DNA of 64,000 nucleotides from Cyrtodaria siliqua (GCA_037043455.1 JAWPHD010000002.1:496001-560000), one strand, 5' to 3'; counted from the stretch's first letter, positions 33,721 through 46,534 are shown. Numbers and translations: made by a program. Notes: generated by a model not told the origin, from the sequence alone.

Positions 33721-34200
33721 GTGGTATAGGATTGTCATTTTGAAGATGGCCATTTCAATAATTACTCCCGTTATATTATATATGTACTTGAATTATCACT
33801 TACATGAAAGACACACCTGCCAGCATAAAACCACTAATAAGTGATCACAATTATGTATACTGGTACTAAAAAAGGGTAGGATGTGATGGGTTACAAGAGG
33901 AAATTATGTTTTAATGATTTGATTGTCTGTATATGATGGATGAGATTTCTGACCTATTACTGGTGTCAAATCTTACCTATTGGTGACAGAAGGGTGTAAC
34001 GCTGCTCAGTCACTGCAGGCAGATACCAGGCTATAGACACAAACTTTGGTACATTAATTATTTAGTACCTTTGTCACTCCTAGCTCCATTAATTTCATCT
34101 TTCATGGCAGAATGTGTGGTCTTTACTGGTTTATTGATAGTGATAGCGGTAATTGAACATTGAAGACGGAATTGTTTTTTAATATTACAGGGATTTAGTG
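33721..34200. other. Unassigned spacer between two satellites
   Basis: Mixed sequence with no feature recognised. Confidence 0.45.
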
Positions 34201-34264
34201 TGGTTCTGCAGAAGAATTTAAGGATGTAAGAATAGAGGTAAGGATATGCAGTAAGGATGTAAGT

Positions 34265-37200
34265 CTCTTTCTCTTTGTAAAGATGTTAGTTGACAGTGCT
34301 GGCCCTTTGTATAGATGCCAGTTGATAGTGCTGGCCCTTCGTATAGATATTAGTTGATAGTGCTGTCCCTGTGTACAGATGTCAGGTGATAGTGCTGTCC
34401 CTGTGTATAGATATTAGATGATAGTGCTGTCCCTGTGTACAGATGTCAGGTGATAGTGCTGTCCCTGTGTATAGATATTAGTTGATAGTGCTGTCCCTGT
34501 GTATAGATGTTAGTTGATAGTGCTGTCCCTGTGTACAGATGTTAGTTGATAGTGCTGTCCCTGTGTATAGATATTAGTTGATAGTGCTGTCCCTGTGTAT
34601 AGATGTTAGTTGATAGTGCTGTCCCTGTGTATAGATATTAGTTGATAGTGCTGTCCCTGTGTATAGATGTTAGTTGATAGTGCTGTCCCTGTGTACAGAT
34701 GTCAGGTGATAGTGCTGTCCCTGTGTATAGATATTAGTTGATAGTGCTGTCCCTGTGTATAGATGTTAGTTGATAGTGCTGTCCCTGTGTACAGATGTCA
34801 GGTGATAGTGCTGTCCCTGTGTATAGATGTTAGTTGATAGTGCTGTCCCTGTGTACAGATGTCAGGTGATAGTGCTGTCCCTGTGTACAGATGTCAGGTG
34901 ATAGTGCTGGCCCTTTGTATAGATATTAGTTGATAGTGCTGTCCCTGTGTACAGATGTTAGTTGATAGTGCTGTCCCTTTGTACAGATATTAGTTGATAG
35001 TGCTGTCCCTGTGTACAGATGTCAGTTGATAGTGTTGTCCCTTTGTACAGATGTTAGTTGATAGTGCTGTCCCTGTGTACAGATGTCAGTTGATAGTGCT
35101 GTCCCTTTGTACAGATGTTAGTTGATAGTGCTGTCCCTTTGTACAGATATTAGTTGATAGTGTTGTCCCTTTGTACAGATGTTAGTTGATAGTGTTGTCC
35201 CTTTGTACAGATGTCAGTTGATAGTGCTGTCCCTGTGTACAGATGTCAGTTGATAGTGCTGGCCCTGTGTACAGATGTTAGTTGATAGTGCTGGCCCTGT
35301 GTACAGATGTTAGTTGATAGTGTTGTCCCTTTGTACAGATGTTAGTTGATAGTGCTGTCCCTTTGTACATATGTTAGTTGATAGTGCTGTCCCTTTGTAC
35401 ATATGTTAGTTGATAGTGTTGTCCCTTTGTACAGATGTTAGTTGATAGTGTTGTCCCTTTGTACAGATATTAGTTGATAGTGCTGTCCCTGTGTACAGAT
35501 GTCAGTTGATAGTGTTGTCCCTGTGTACAGATGTTAGTTGATAGTGCTGTCCCTGTGTATAGATATTAGTTGATAGTGCTGTCCCTGTGTATAGATGTTA
35601 GTTGATAGTGCTGTCCCTGTGTATAGATATTAGTTGATAGTGCTGTCCCTGTGTATAGATGTTAGTTGATAGTGCTGTCCCTGTGTACAGATGTCAGGTG
35701 ATAGTGCTGTCCCTGTGTATAGATATTAGTTGATAGTGCTGTCCCTGTGTATAGATGTTAGTTGATAGTGCTGTCCCTGTGTACAGATGTCAGGTGATAG
35801 TGCTGTCCCTGTGTATAGATGTTAGTTGATAGTGCTGTCCCTGTGTACAGATGTCAGGTGATAGTGCTGTCCCTGTGTACAGATGTCAGGTGATAGTGCT
35901 GGCCCTTTGTATAGATATTAGTTGATAGTGCTGTCCCTGTGTACAGATGTTAGTTGATAGTGCTGTCCCTTTGTACAGATATTAGTTGATAGTGCTGTCC
36001 CTGTGTACAGATGTCAGTTGATAGTGTTGTCCCTTTGTACAGATGTTAGTTGATAGTGCTGTCCCTGTGTACAGATGTCAGTTGATAGTGCTGTCCCTTT
36101 GTACAGATGTTAGTTGATAGTGCTGTCCCTTTGTACAGATATTAGTTGATAGTGTTGTCCCTTTGTACAGATGTTAGTTGATAGTGTTGTCCCTTTGTAC
36201 AGATGTCAGTTGATAGTGCTGTCCCTGTGTACAGATGTCAGTTGATAGTGCTGGCCCTGTGTACAGATGTTAGTTGATAGTGCTGGCCCTGTGTACAGAT
36301 GTTAGTTGATAGTGTTGTCCCTTTGTACAGATGTTAGTTGATAGTGCTGTCCCTTTGTACATATGTTAGTTGATAGTGCTGTCCCTTTGTACATATGTTA
36401 GTTGATAGTGTTGTCCCTTTGTACAGATGTTAGTTGATAGTGTTGTCCCTTTGTACAGATGTTAGTTGATAGTGCTGTCCCTGTGTACAGATGTCAGTTG
36501 ATAGTGCTGTCCCTGTGTACAGATGTCAGTTGATAGTGCTGTCCCTGTGTACAGATGTCAGTTGATAGTGCTGTCCCTGTGTACTGTGTACAGATGTCAG
36601 TTGATAGTGCTGTCCCTGTGTACTGTGTACAGATGTCAGTTGATAGTGCTGTCCCTGTGTACTGTGTACAGATGTCAGTTGATATTGCTGTCCCTTTGTA
36701 CAGATGTCAGTTGATATTGCTGTCCCTGTGTACAGATGTCAGTTGATATTGCTGTCCCTGTGTACAGATGTTAGTTGATAGTGCTGTCCCTGTGTACAGA
36801 TGTCAGTTGATAGTGCTGTCCCTGTGTACAGATGTCAGTTGATAGTGCTGTCCCTGTGTACAGATGTCAGTTGATAGTGCTGTCCCTGTGTACAGATGTT
36901 AGTTGATAGTGCTGTCCCTGTGTAAAGATGTCAGTTGATAGTGCTGTCCCTGTGTACAGATGTCAGTTGATAGTGCTGTCAGTTGACAGTGTTTTGCCTG
37001 TGTACAGATGTCAGTTGATAGTGCTGTCCCTTTATACAGATGTCAGTTGATAGTGCTGTCCCTTTATACAGATGTCAGTTGATAGTGCCGTTCCTGTGTA
37101 CAGGTGTCAGTTGATAGTGCTGACCCTTTATACAGATGTCAGTTGATAGTGCCGTTCCTGTGTACAGGTGTCAGTTGATAGTGCCGTTCCTGTGTACAGG

Positions 37201-37410
37201 TGTCAGTTGACTTGTTTTCCCTGTGTACAGATGTCAGTTGACAGTGTTTTCCCTTTGTACAGATGTCAGTTGAAAGTGCTGTCCCTGTGTACAGATGTCA
37301 GTTGATAGTGCTGTCCCTGTGCACAGCTGTCAGTTGATAGTGCTGTCCCTTTGTACAGATGTCAGTTGAAAGTGTTGTCCATGTGTATAGATGTTAGTTG
37401 ATAGTGTTGT
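34265..37410. repeat. 32-bp satellite array (~98 units) with ~992-bp higher-order repeat
   Basis: The monomer is TTAGTTGATAGTGCTGTCCC then TGTGTACAGATG. Variants alternate TTAG/TCAG, GTGTAC/GTGTAT/TTGTAC and CTG/TTG. The order of variants in about 34534-35470 is repeated base for base in 35526-36462 by my reading, an offset of 992 bp (31 monomers). Three units at 36585-36668 carry an extra 'TGTGTAC'. The array decays after 36980. A short frame with 'MSVDSAVPVY' repeats is not a gene. Confidence 0.95.
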
Positions 37411-38175
37411 TGCTTCAGTTCAGTTTGCAGAAAAACACATATAAAACAACATGTAATATTTAATACTAATTTATTTCTTAGACTTAGAAAACAACTTTGT
37501 TGGATTAAGTTATATATTATTGACTTACAAGGGACAATTGGATATATGATTTATATAACACTTTGTATTGTCATAGTTTATATTGCTCTCAAATAAAATG
37601 TTGACATTGAAATTTTGAAAATCAAAGAGACTAAAATATTAATCTTGAAGTAATTACCAGATATAAAAATTAACACCTTGCTTTATTAATCTGGTATCAA
37701 TTTGACTTTAAAGGAAGTACATCAGGATTGGTATTAGTTTTAGAATTGTTCATAGCATTATTTATATATTTAATTGATAAAAATAAAATAAATCGGCCAT
37801 ACAACACCAACAGAAATTATATAAACATATAAAATAAACGATCCGAAGAAGGTATTTCCTAACTATGGTGACGCGTCAGAGATAGCTATTTTAAACTTGG
37901 CGGTAAAACAAATCGCAATGTATTGCAAAGTGAGCGTTATGTGTAGATATCGTCAATTTGCTCTGTGCGACAGCTATTTATAACTTTGGGATTTCTCTAT
38001 AAACTTTTAAGAGTTGTAAATTATAAGTTTTAATTATTGTACTGTATTATAGGAAACTGTTTTTGTTCCATCTATATCTATGAACATGGTCAAGTTTTAA
38101 ACTGATAATTTCATAAGTGCTGTTTTATGTTTTTAAACAAATTATGTGCCAAAGCCTGATGTACATGTACCCCCT
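37411..38175. other. Unassigned sequence
   Basis: AT-rich with no gene or repeat identified. It includes the left flank of the TTAA-flanked element. Confidence 0.45.
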
Positions 38176-38179
38176 TTAA

Positions 38180-38693
38180 AGAGGCTCTACCTATATATTT
38201 TTGTCCACCAATTGATATAAGCTTTACTTAATCATAAAAAGGACTATGAAAAAGGTAAATGGCAATAATTTCACCCCGTGTAATATGCGTTTAGCTGGGA
38301 AAAAACAGGATTGAAAAGATCAAATTTTTGAAATTGTATTCGTAATTGTTTTAGACAAGCCAATTGCGCAGATTTTCCGATCTTATTCGTTTACAATCGG
38401 AACTGCCTCGTCGGATTGGCGAAGAGTTCCGATCGATTCGATTTAGTTTGTTTTCGCACTGCGCATGTCCGAGAAAATCGTAAAAACACATTGTTCTCAG
38501 GCAGGAATAAACGGCAGGGCAGCATTTTATTCAAGATATTGTTTTGATCATAATTAATAACTTACAGAACAGGAATACGTACAATGTTTCTTCTTATAAT
38601 ACTCATAAAATAGCTTTGTATACATATAAATGCAGTAATATTGAGTATTTATTATTTTACATTAAAAATCGCGTATATATAGATAGTGCCTCT
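38180..38693. mobile_element. TTAA-flanked MITE, 514 bp
   Basis: The left end AGAGGCTCTACCTATATAT and the complement of the right end AGAGGCACTATCTATATAT form an inverted repeat of about 20 bp. Each end is bordered by TTAA (38176-38179 and 38694-38697). A TTAA duplication points to the piggyBac or Kolobok type (family knowledge). A 62-codon frame crossing the right end is not transposase-like. Confidence 0.75.
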
Positions 38694-38697
38694 TTAA

Positions 38698-39257
38698 ATC
38701 TGCTTACATATAATTCATTAAATGGAAGGTAATACAATGTGTAGTTCCTCTATTTTTCTTCATTATTCTGCAGGTTTAAATATATATTATCAAGAGTTAG
38801 TAATATGCCAAAACAATTTGCTTTTAACTATTCAAATAATTATTAGAATGGTTGGCAGATATGCAAAATACATTGAAAAAAATCACACAGTTACTAATGC
38901 TTGAACGAAAAATGTCAAATAAATCAACAATGTTATGTAAAGACTAAAAATTTCACAGTAAATTAGTGAAAGGAAGCAGAATATTTTACTTGCCCCCCAC
39001 CCCCATGCGACCACTTCCTTTAATTCATTGGGTGTGCCATACCATAAGAAGTCTGGTGTGTTGTGGATGGTTACGGCATTGAAGCAAACAATAGAAGAAT
39101 TGATCAAATTCAGCAAATTCAGCAATATCAGTCATTATCATTAACAGCTAGTATCTTCAAGACAAAACTGGATTTTTTCTGCCATTGATTTTGATAGTTT
39201 TTGTACATTTAAATATGGACACTAATGAATTGTGGGGAAAGCTTGCATACTCTGCCT
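38698..39257. other. Unassigned sequence
   Basis: No recognised feature. Contains 'CCCCCCACCCCCA' near 38994-39006. Confidence 0.45.
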
Positions 39258-39435
39258 TTAACCCTTAACTGCTAAGCATGACTAGAATAGCCTTTGCGTC
39301 CATTGTAAACCCAGATCAATGTTTACAATGTCTGAATGCTGATCAGTCATTTACACCCCTTTGTCAAAAAAATGGAATGGTCTTAATTCAAAGAAACAAC
39401 AGTCCGTTATATATATGTAGCGAGTTAAGAGTTAA
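39258..39435. mobile_element. TTAACYCTTAA-ended MITE, 178 bp
   Basis: It starts TTAACCCTTAACTGCT and ends with the complement of TTAACTCTTAACTCGCT. An internal inverted pair 'CATTGTAAAC'/'GTTTACAATG' sits around 39301-39330. A related, reverse-oriented partial copy lies in the satellite at 19835-19953, which confirms mobility or dispersal. Confidence 0.75.
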
Positions 39436-39639
39436 TTGATCGTAACTCTAATAACGCTGCAAACTTTGCCCAGATAACAATACAGCAAGGACATCAATTC
39501 TTCTATTCAGGTCATACATTTGATTTGGATGATTGCATTCTTAGAATTTGAATTAAATTTTTTTAACGGGAAGTAATCTCTTGTATTTGGTAAATTCCTG
39601 GTCACCTGAGAGATGAAAATCTTGATTTCATTTTCTTTA

Positions 39640-39880
39640 CATTGTGATCTCGTCTCTAACCTGGTTCCAAGCTGCAGGTTCATATCCCAGTGCTGGGAGC
39701 TCGACTTGCCAAGTGAAAAAGTGTCGATTCTTACAGATGACTGGAGGTGTACAGTACTGGTGCTACCAAGGAAAAATAGATCGGTCTGCCTCTACTACAA
39801 AAATAAAATTGACCGTCATATAATTATGGCCTAGCATGTGCTAAAAATGATGTAAAACACCATTCAAACAAACAAAACGA
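39640..39880 (+). mobile_element. SINE S1
   Basis: 'CTGCAGGTTCATATCCCAG' (degraded B-box), 'GAGCTCGACTTGCCAAGTGA', 'AAAAGTGTCGATTCTTACAG', 'TACAGTACTGGTGCTACC' and the 3' 'GATGTAAAACACCATTCAAA'. The head is diverged, so probably transcriptionally dead. A 73-codon frame here is a passenger of the SINE. Confidence 0.8.
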
Positions 39881-41395
39881 AATTTACATTGTGAATCATC
39901 GTAGGTTTGCTACACCCAACATTAGAGTAGGTCCGCACTCTATTAGATTTATAACATACAGTCTGAATTTTTAAGTTTATAGAGTACAAAATTAAATGAT
40001 ATCTTAAAGTTTAATGCCACTTTACGAAGCTTAAAGCCCCAACTGCCATATAAAAGCTAGAAGATGGCGCTGGTGCAGGTTTCTATATAAAGTATGCATG
40101 TTTCACATCAGATGTCCCTTTTTTTTAAATTTTAATAAACTACTGTAAAATAAATTATGAAAAGTTGCACAAATACACATTTAAACATGTTCAATCAATT
40201 GGTGTAATTATTATTTTAAACAATCATTAGCAAAGTATAGTTTCAAAAAATAATTCAAACCAACTGTCAAACAATTTGAATTTGCCGGGAGGAGCCTATG
40301 AGGTTAAGACCCTTGCCAATACAGAATGTAAACATTTCCCACTGGCTGTGTTTATCAACAAGCTTGCTGCAGCAGATGGCTTATGAACTACTCTGTATTA
40401 TCATCAAAATCAGACAATATAAAGCATCACAATTTAAAGCGGTTTGTCAACAGACCTTCAAAAAGGCACCAAATCTTGATTGTGTGTGGTGATAACTGTA
40501 TAGGAAAAGTTTCAATGTTCATTTGTGAAATATTATTTGAGTCAGTTCAAATATGGAGTCGACTTCAAGACAATCTTTTTCACATCAGCTATTTTAGTTG
40601 ACAGACAGGCTGTGTGCAGCAGTGGTAATTTGATAGGCCCCTCCTACAAATATTTACTACCCTGGCAGTAAATGTTGGGGGTTTAGTGCGGAAATACTGA
40701 ATTACCGGTATATCACCTTTAAGCTATTGCTTTAACGACTTCTCAGAATCTGCTCGGCACTCCACATGTATGATACCTAGAGTAGTGCCTTTAAAGTTTG
40801 TTAAAGTTAGGTCAAACCTTCATCCAAGATGGCTGCTAATAGTAAAACTAGTTCATTAAACAACCTTTTTCTCAAAAACCTTTTGATAGAACTTTATTGA
40901 TCCTTCATGTCAGTAAGATCTGTGCCAAATATAAATACTACCGATATTTGCTAAGCAATTCTTAGAAGATTTTAAGTACGTTTTCCATGTAGAACTATAT
41001 ATATACAAACTTGGTACCCCAGAGCTGGTAAAAACTGACCAGGAAAATAATGAACCAGCCAAGGGAGTCTCTGATTTTTATACAAACATTATTACTAAGG
41101 ACACCAGTACTGGCAAAAAATAACCCATAAAATGGATCAGCCAAGGGAGTCCCCGACTTTTATTCCTCAATTCACCCAGAATATGTTGGTCAACAATATA
41201 ATTACTGTGTATTTGTTAATAGGAAAATTCCATTGCTGCAATGACCGGTGTGTAAAATATTTTCAAGGGCTACTTGACCTGTAGGTCTACCAGTTGAAAA
41301 AAGTCACTCGACCTTACCAACTTTTTCATAATATTAATGGATTTTATATATAAAAAGTGTTAATATATAGAATACTAGTATTGTTTACTGTTTTT
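39881..41395. other. Mostly unassigned sequence with degenerate element text
   Basis: From about 40790 the text 'CATCCAAGATGGCTGCTAAT' and 'CTCAAAAACCTTTTGATAG' resembles HINE-like cores. Two short overlapping frames (40298-40492 and 40383-40601, +) have no recognisable product. No gene claimed. Confidence 0.4.
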
Positions 41396-42932
41396 AGCTC
41401 TACTGATCAGAGATCAGCAGAGCTTATGCCGTGGTGCGTCGTCCGTCTGTCCGTCCGTCTGTCTGTCCGTAAACTTTTTTTTGTAGCGACTTCTCCTCTG
41501 AAACTACTGAATGGATTTTCATGAAACTTTACAGAAATGTTGCCCATGAAGTCTAGTTGATCCTAGCAAAAATTCATGTTGATGTGAAATCCAAGATGGC
41601 CGCCAGATCTAAAAATAGGTTTTTAAAAAACAAGTTTGTAGGGACTTCTTCATGAAAACTATAAGTGATATTGATATGGGACTTTTTCTAAAATGATCAG
41701 CATGACATGATGTTGGTCCTTGTCGAAAATCGTTTTGATTCGCATTAAACATGGCTGCCAGCGGCCATCTTTGTTTACATAGAGTTATATAATGAAAACT
41801 TGTAGCGACTACTCCTTTGAAACTACTTGACAGATTTTCATGAAACTTCACAGGAATGTTGCTCTTGATGTCTAATTGATCCTAGCAAAATTTCAGGTCT
41901 GCCGGATATTCAAGATGGCCGCCACAGCTAAAAATAGATTTTTAAAAAAGAAGTTTGTAGCAACTACGTCTTGAAAACTATAAGTGATATTGATATGGGA
42001 CTTTTTGGAAAATGATCAGCATGACATGATGGTTATCAAGAGTCAAACATTATTTTGATTTGACGTTAAACATGGCTGCCAGTGGCCATCTTTGTTTACA
42101 TAGAGTTATATGATGAAAACTTGTAGCGACTACTCCTCTGAAACTACTGGACGGATTTTCATGAAACTTCACAGGAATGTTGCTCTTGATGTCTAATTGA
42201 TCCTAGCAAAATTTCAGGTCGCCCGGAAATTCAAGATGGCTGCCATGGCTAAAAATAGATTTTTAAAAAATAAGTTTGTTATAAATGATCAGCATGACAT
42301 GATGGTTATCCGAGTCGAACATGTTTTTGATTCAACGTTAAACATGGCTGCCAGCGGCCATCTTTGTTTACATACAGTTATATAGTAAAAACTTGTAGCG
42401 ACTAATCCTTTGAAACTACTTAGCAGATTTTCATGAAACTTTACAGGAATGTTGCTCTTAATGTTTAATTGATCCTAGCAAAATTTCAGATCGGCCAGAA
42501 ATTCAAGATGGCCGCCACAGCTAAAATTAGATTTTTTAAAAAAGAAGTTTGTAGTGACTACGTCTTGAAAACTATAAGTGATATTGATATGGGACTTTTT
42601 GTAAAATGATCAGCATGACATGATGGTTATCAAGAGTCAAACATTATTTTGATTCGACGTTAAACATGGCTGTCAGCGGCCATCTTTGTTTACATAGAGT
42701 TATATAATGAAAACTTGTAGCGACTATTCCTGTGAAACTACTTGACGGATTTTCATGAAACTTCACAAGAATGTTGCTCTTGATGTCTCATTGATCCTAG
42801 CAAAATTTCAGGTCGGCCGGAAATTCAAGATGGCCACCACGGCTAAAAATAATTTTTCAAAAAACAAGTCTGTAGCGACTACTTCCTGAAATCAAAATCA
42901 ATCAGTAGAGCTTCAAGGTCATTGACCTCTTG
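41396..42932 (+). mobile_element. Family A element, intact ends
   Basis: It starts AGCTCTACTGATCAGAGATC after five Ts, with a GTCC/GTCT leader, and holds about four and a half ~320-bp cores (one with an internal deletion near 42275). It ends CAGTAGAGCTTCAAGGTCAT then TGACCTCTTG|TTTA. This is the cleanest un-nested copy in the window and the best reference for the family's ends. Confidence 0.85.
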
Positions 42933-44150
42933 TTTAAACTATATTTCAGTCAACAGTTTACAGAACAAGTGTATACTTTTGTCCACTTGTAGACTAACTG
43001 TATAAAACCATTGTATTAATTAAATAATCTTTTTAATTGAAATATGTTTTTATTGGTGATCCATATAAAAGACTGCAAGGTTTTATGATTCTAAATTTGA
43101 ATGAATGAATGGTGTTTTACGGCACGTCGACACATAAATAGGTCATATTGTGCGCAGAAATTGATGAAAAAAGAAGAAATGAAGTATTAATTAAAAATTA
43201 ATGTAAATATATAAAGATAAATCTATTAAAAAAATAAGGGATGATAAGGTGTAATATAAACTATGTATGTAAATCAACAAATGCCCGTCAACGGGTCTAA
43301 ATCTGAAAGTTAGTTTTGCAGAGTTGAATTATTGAATTGTTTATTTCCTGTATTTTTTACCATTCTACTAAGCACCTATGTTTTACTATTAAAGGAATAA
43401 AAAAATATAACGTTTTGTCAATGGTGCATAAGGCAGACTTGATAAATCTCCCTTTTACCTCTCTTTGCCTTTTTGTTCTATCGTATACCTTTTTCTACCA
43501 TTTGTTTTGAATGAGTCTCATCGTCGCCCGATGTCTTTTCCTCAAAATATCGATCTAATATCTCGTTGTTTTGGTTGAGAGTTGAACGAGTCCTCTTGTT
43601 TTTTTGACATTTTTACGGGAAAATCAACGGTGTATACATAAATATTTCACACACTGACTCATATATGACGTAAAATAAATATCCGAGTAATCCAAATTTC
43701 ACGCGCACCTGCAGATTGGTTTACTTGAAGTGTATTCAGTAAACTTTCGATGTTAACATTAAGATAATACAATCTGTTAACCTAGTTACAAACACGCTCT
43801 TGTTTTGAAACTGAAAAGATCGATCTTTTTTTCTTCACCACAATAAAACTGATCGACCGATCGGTCTAGTATTTAGGACTTTTGACTCGAGTGATATTTT
43901 ACACCCCTGAATGATCTGAAATTTCACCCTCGGTAGGTGTCCTACATTGGATACAAACACCATGTTCTAAGTTTGTTATTGTTTTAAACATCATGAACAT
44001 GGTGTAAGAGCACAAACAGGTAATTACTGTGTCAGCATGATGTAGTCTAATCCCATTGATCCAGCATTAACTAGTATAAATTCTCACCTAACTGAATGGT
44101 GTTACTCAGCAGAGGATAGCCGATATTTGAACATTTGCCTCATGAAGGTA
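42933..44150. other. Unassigned, with a dispersed-repeat-like start at ~43090
   Basis: 'GAATGAATGAATGGTG', 'TTTTACGGCACGTCGACACA' and 'GGTCATATTGTGCGC' at 43095-43160 recall a common molluscan dispersed repeat (from memory, no second copy in this window). The remainder shows nothing. Confidence 0.4.
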
Positions 44151-44500
44151 GATATCGGGATGGCCCAGCGGATAGCACGTGATGGCCCAGTGGATAGCAC
44201 GGAAGACTCTGAATCTGGATGTCACGGGTTGGAGCCTCTGCAGCACCACTGGGTTTCACTGGTGTAGCTTTAGCCAAGACACTTCCCATAGCCTCGTCCG
44301 TCGAATGGGGACGTAGATCGGCCGTTCTGAGTGTATCCACGTCTATCCGCCAAGCACGTTAAAAAACCAAAGGAATCTTTTTCAGTAGGAAGAGTAGAGT
44401 ACAGTTCCCTCTGTATTCTTTCCCTTGTTTGGTGTGGCTGCAAATAACCTATAATGTGTTGATGAATGATGAGCCGTGAAATAACAATTGAATTCACCTC
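44151..44500 (+). mobile_element. SINE S2 with duplicated A-box
   Basis: The head segment GATGGCCCAGCGGATAGCAC is duplicated in tandem as a 22-bp unit (44159-44180 and 44181-44202). It is followed by a B-box-like 'CACGGGTTGGAGCCTC', the body 'AGCCAAGACACTTCCC', 'CGTCGAATGGGGACGTAGAT' and 'AAGCACGTTAAAAAACC', then the tail 'AACCTATAATGTGTTGATGA' and 'AATTGAATTC'. It matches 12075-12332 through the body and tail. Confidence 0.8.
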
Positions 44501-45240
44501 ACCTAAATCCTAATCCTTTTTTTCCCCTTCTCCCTAAGCCCCAAAGCGACTCAAAATAGTCTGTTTATAATTACTAGTAATGACAAAATTAAATATAGCC
44601 TATAATTTGAACAACATATGAAAAATGATACTGATACTGATATACCATTTATTTAGTATTTTTAATGATCGTCATTATATTATGCAACATTAAGAAATAG
44701 TTTTGTTAGAATTATTATTGCGGCAGACTCCCCGCTGCAAATTCAGAATAGGATATAATATTGAAGACGAGCTAAAAATAGCAATGAGAACTAAAAATAG
44801 CACAAGTGGCAGCCAAATCGCATTCAAATTATATGCCTCCCTGTAGATAAATGGTGCCTCCGGGTTTGCATGAACTGAATGTAATGAGAAGAACTGACTT
44901 AAACTAAGGGGATCTATGTATGTAATAGGAAAACAATAATATTCCAAGTGACAATATATCAATTGTGTCGACAGAATTTGCCTTGTTTAACCTAAAAAAA
45001 ATAGTTGATAATATTGGGGAAAAACTTTCTGGTTCCAGCATTGTTTTATTTGATTTACTTCAGATAGAACGTGAAAACAACATGATTATTGCTTTATTAT
45101 GTATAATTGTATATAGCAACAACTATTTCGAAATTTTTTAGTGATTCACGATGTCAGTGAATTATTATTAATGGTAAGACCCAATGAAGAAACATGTCTA
45201 GTAGACACCACTGGATTGTTATTATGTTGGAATATAGCAT
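44501..45240. other. Unassigned sequence
   Basis: No gene or repeat identified. Confidence 0.45.
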
Positions 45241-45245
45241 ATACA

Positions 45246-45345
45246 GAAATCTTGTTATCGTTATATCTCCTGTATTTAAGATCGGATTCGATCAAAACTT
45301 TCACAAATTGTAAAGTTCAGGGTCTAGTTGTGCAAGAACAGAAAG
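45246..45345 (+). repeat. Family D core fragment
   Basis: 'AATCTTGTTATCGTTATATC', 'TCCTGTATTTAAGATCGGAT', 'AAAACTTTCACAAATTGTA' and 'GGGTCTAGTTGTGCAAGAA' match the family D cores at 26630-28570. No ends are present, so a fossil fragment. Confidence 0.7.
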
Positions 45346-45614
45346 GTAGATGGGCAATCCGGATCTGAACGCTATACCAGTTGACAAGATGTAAAAATTA
45401 CAAGAACAACTCGCGTCGGGCGCTATTTTCCCCCATTTCTATTAATTTTTTCCTGCGCTTTGTTATTCATGGCATGTTCATCTTATTCAGATTTTGTCCG
45501 TTACACAAACCCTGCCGCATTCAGCACTTTCAGTGCTTTGATTAAATCTTAGAATACATGTGTAGAAAGAGTCGGATTGTGTGAGTGATGATGTTTTGAG
45601 TATGTGATATTTGT

Positions 45615-45840
45615 TTGTTATGGTGTTTTACGTCGTTTTCAATACATGCAAAGTTATATATGATGGTCGATTTTTTTTTGTGGTGGAGGCAGACCACCCA
45701 CTTTTCCTGGTTAGAACCAGTACTGTACACCTCCCGCCATCCGTAAGAATCGACACTTCCTCACAAGTCGAGCTCCCAGTGGGATTCGAACCCGCAGTGG
45801 TGAGAGGCGAAGGTTTATAACGCAACCATTCAGCCACCAT
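45615..45840 (-). mobile_element. SINE S1 with complete tRNA-like head, reverse orientation
   Basis: On the minus strand: head GGTGGCTGAATGGTTGCG (A-box), B-box GCGGGTTCGAATCCCACTGG, body 'CTTGTGAGGAAGTGTCGATTC', 'TACAGTACTGGTTCTAACC', 'GGTCTGCCTCCACCAC' and 3' 'ACGTAAAACACCATAACA'. This is the best-preserved S1 head in the window and the best candidate for an S1 consensus. Confidence 0.85.
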
Positions 45841-46120
45841 GTATAATTATGTTGTATTCATTTCTTATAATGATTTTGTACAGTGTGCGGTGGGATGACC
45901 CCGACCCACAACACACTTATTGATGGGGAAATATATGGGTCACCTTTATGGGCACAAAAAAACAACAAAAAACAACAACAAACAATTGAATTCAATATTG
46001 AGGTTTGAGAATAATATGTACAATATGTGTGATGTGATAATTACGGGTTTATTTAAACACTGGTGCATGTTTTGAGTCAAAATCGGTAACAAGAAATAAT
46101 TATGTACTGTAAAATCCCTA

Positions 46121-46534
46121 GGCCAAAAAAAATATGTGTGTTTCCGGTTTCCCGACCGACCCTACTTTTTCACCGCCGACCCTAAATATTTTTAGCGAGA
46201 TGAAAAAAAAAGAAAAGATATTACAATCAAACAACAAATATTTTTATTCAAATGATAATTTTATTAGCATCAATTTAACATGAATTCATAGTTTAAACTT
46301 AACAAGTGTCAAACAGTTTGTATCCTGATGAGACACAGAGTTGTTAAGCATCTAATCTGGATCCAAACTGTTTGCAAAGGTTATCAAGAAGTTGCCTTAG
46401 TACAAAAATGGCATAATATATGCGAACAATATAATTATATAAATAAAATATCTAAAAAAAAACTTTTTCCTACCTACCTACCCTAACTTTTTGACGGGGT
46501 GAAACCAGAAACACACATATATTTTTTTTAGGCC
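46121..46534. mobile_element. GGCC-ended MITE, 414 bp, CTA duplication
   Basis: The left GGCCAAAAAAAATATGTGTG and then TTTCCGGTTT match the complement of the right end (GGCCTAAAAAAAATATATGT, then GTGTTTCTGGTTT). CTA flanks both sides (46118-46120 and 46535-46537). A 3-bp duplication and GGCC tips would fit PIF/Harbinger (inference). Subterminal 'CGACCCTA'/'TAGGGT' words repeat. It shares terminal style with 9532-12991. Confidence 0.75.

Noticed and set aside
45615..45840. A genuine tRNA gene
   Set aside because: The head has A- and B-box-like text but is followed by a fixed SINE body found at five other places, and a full cloverleaf with acceptor stem is not evident.
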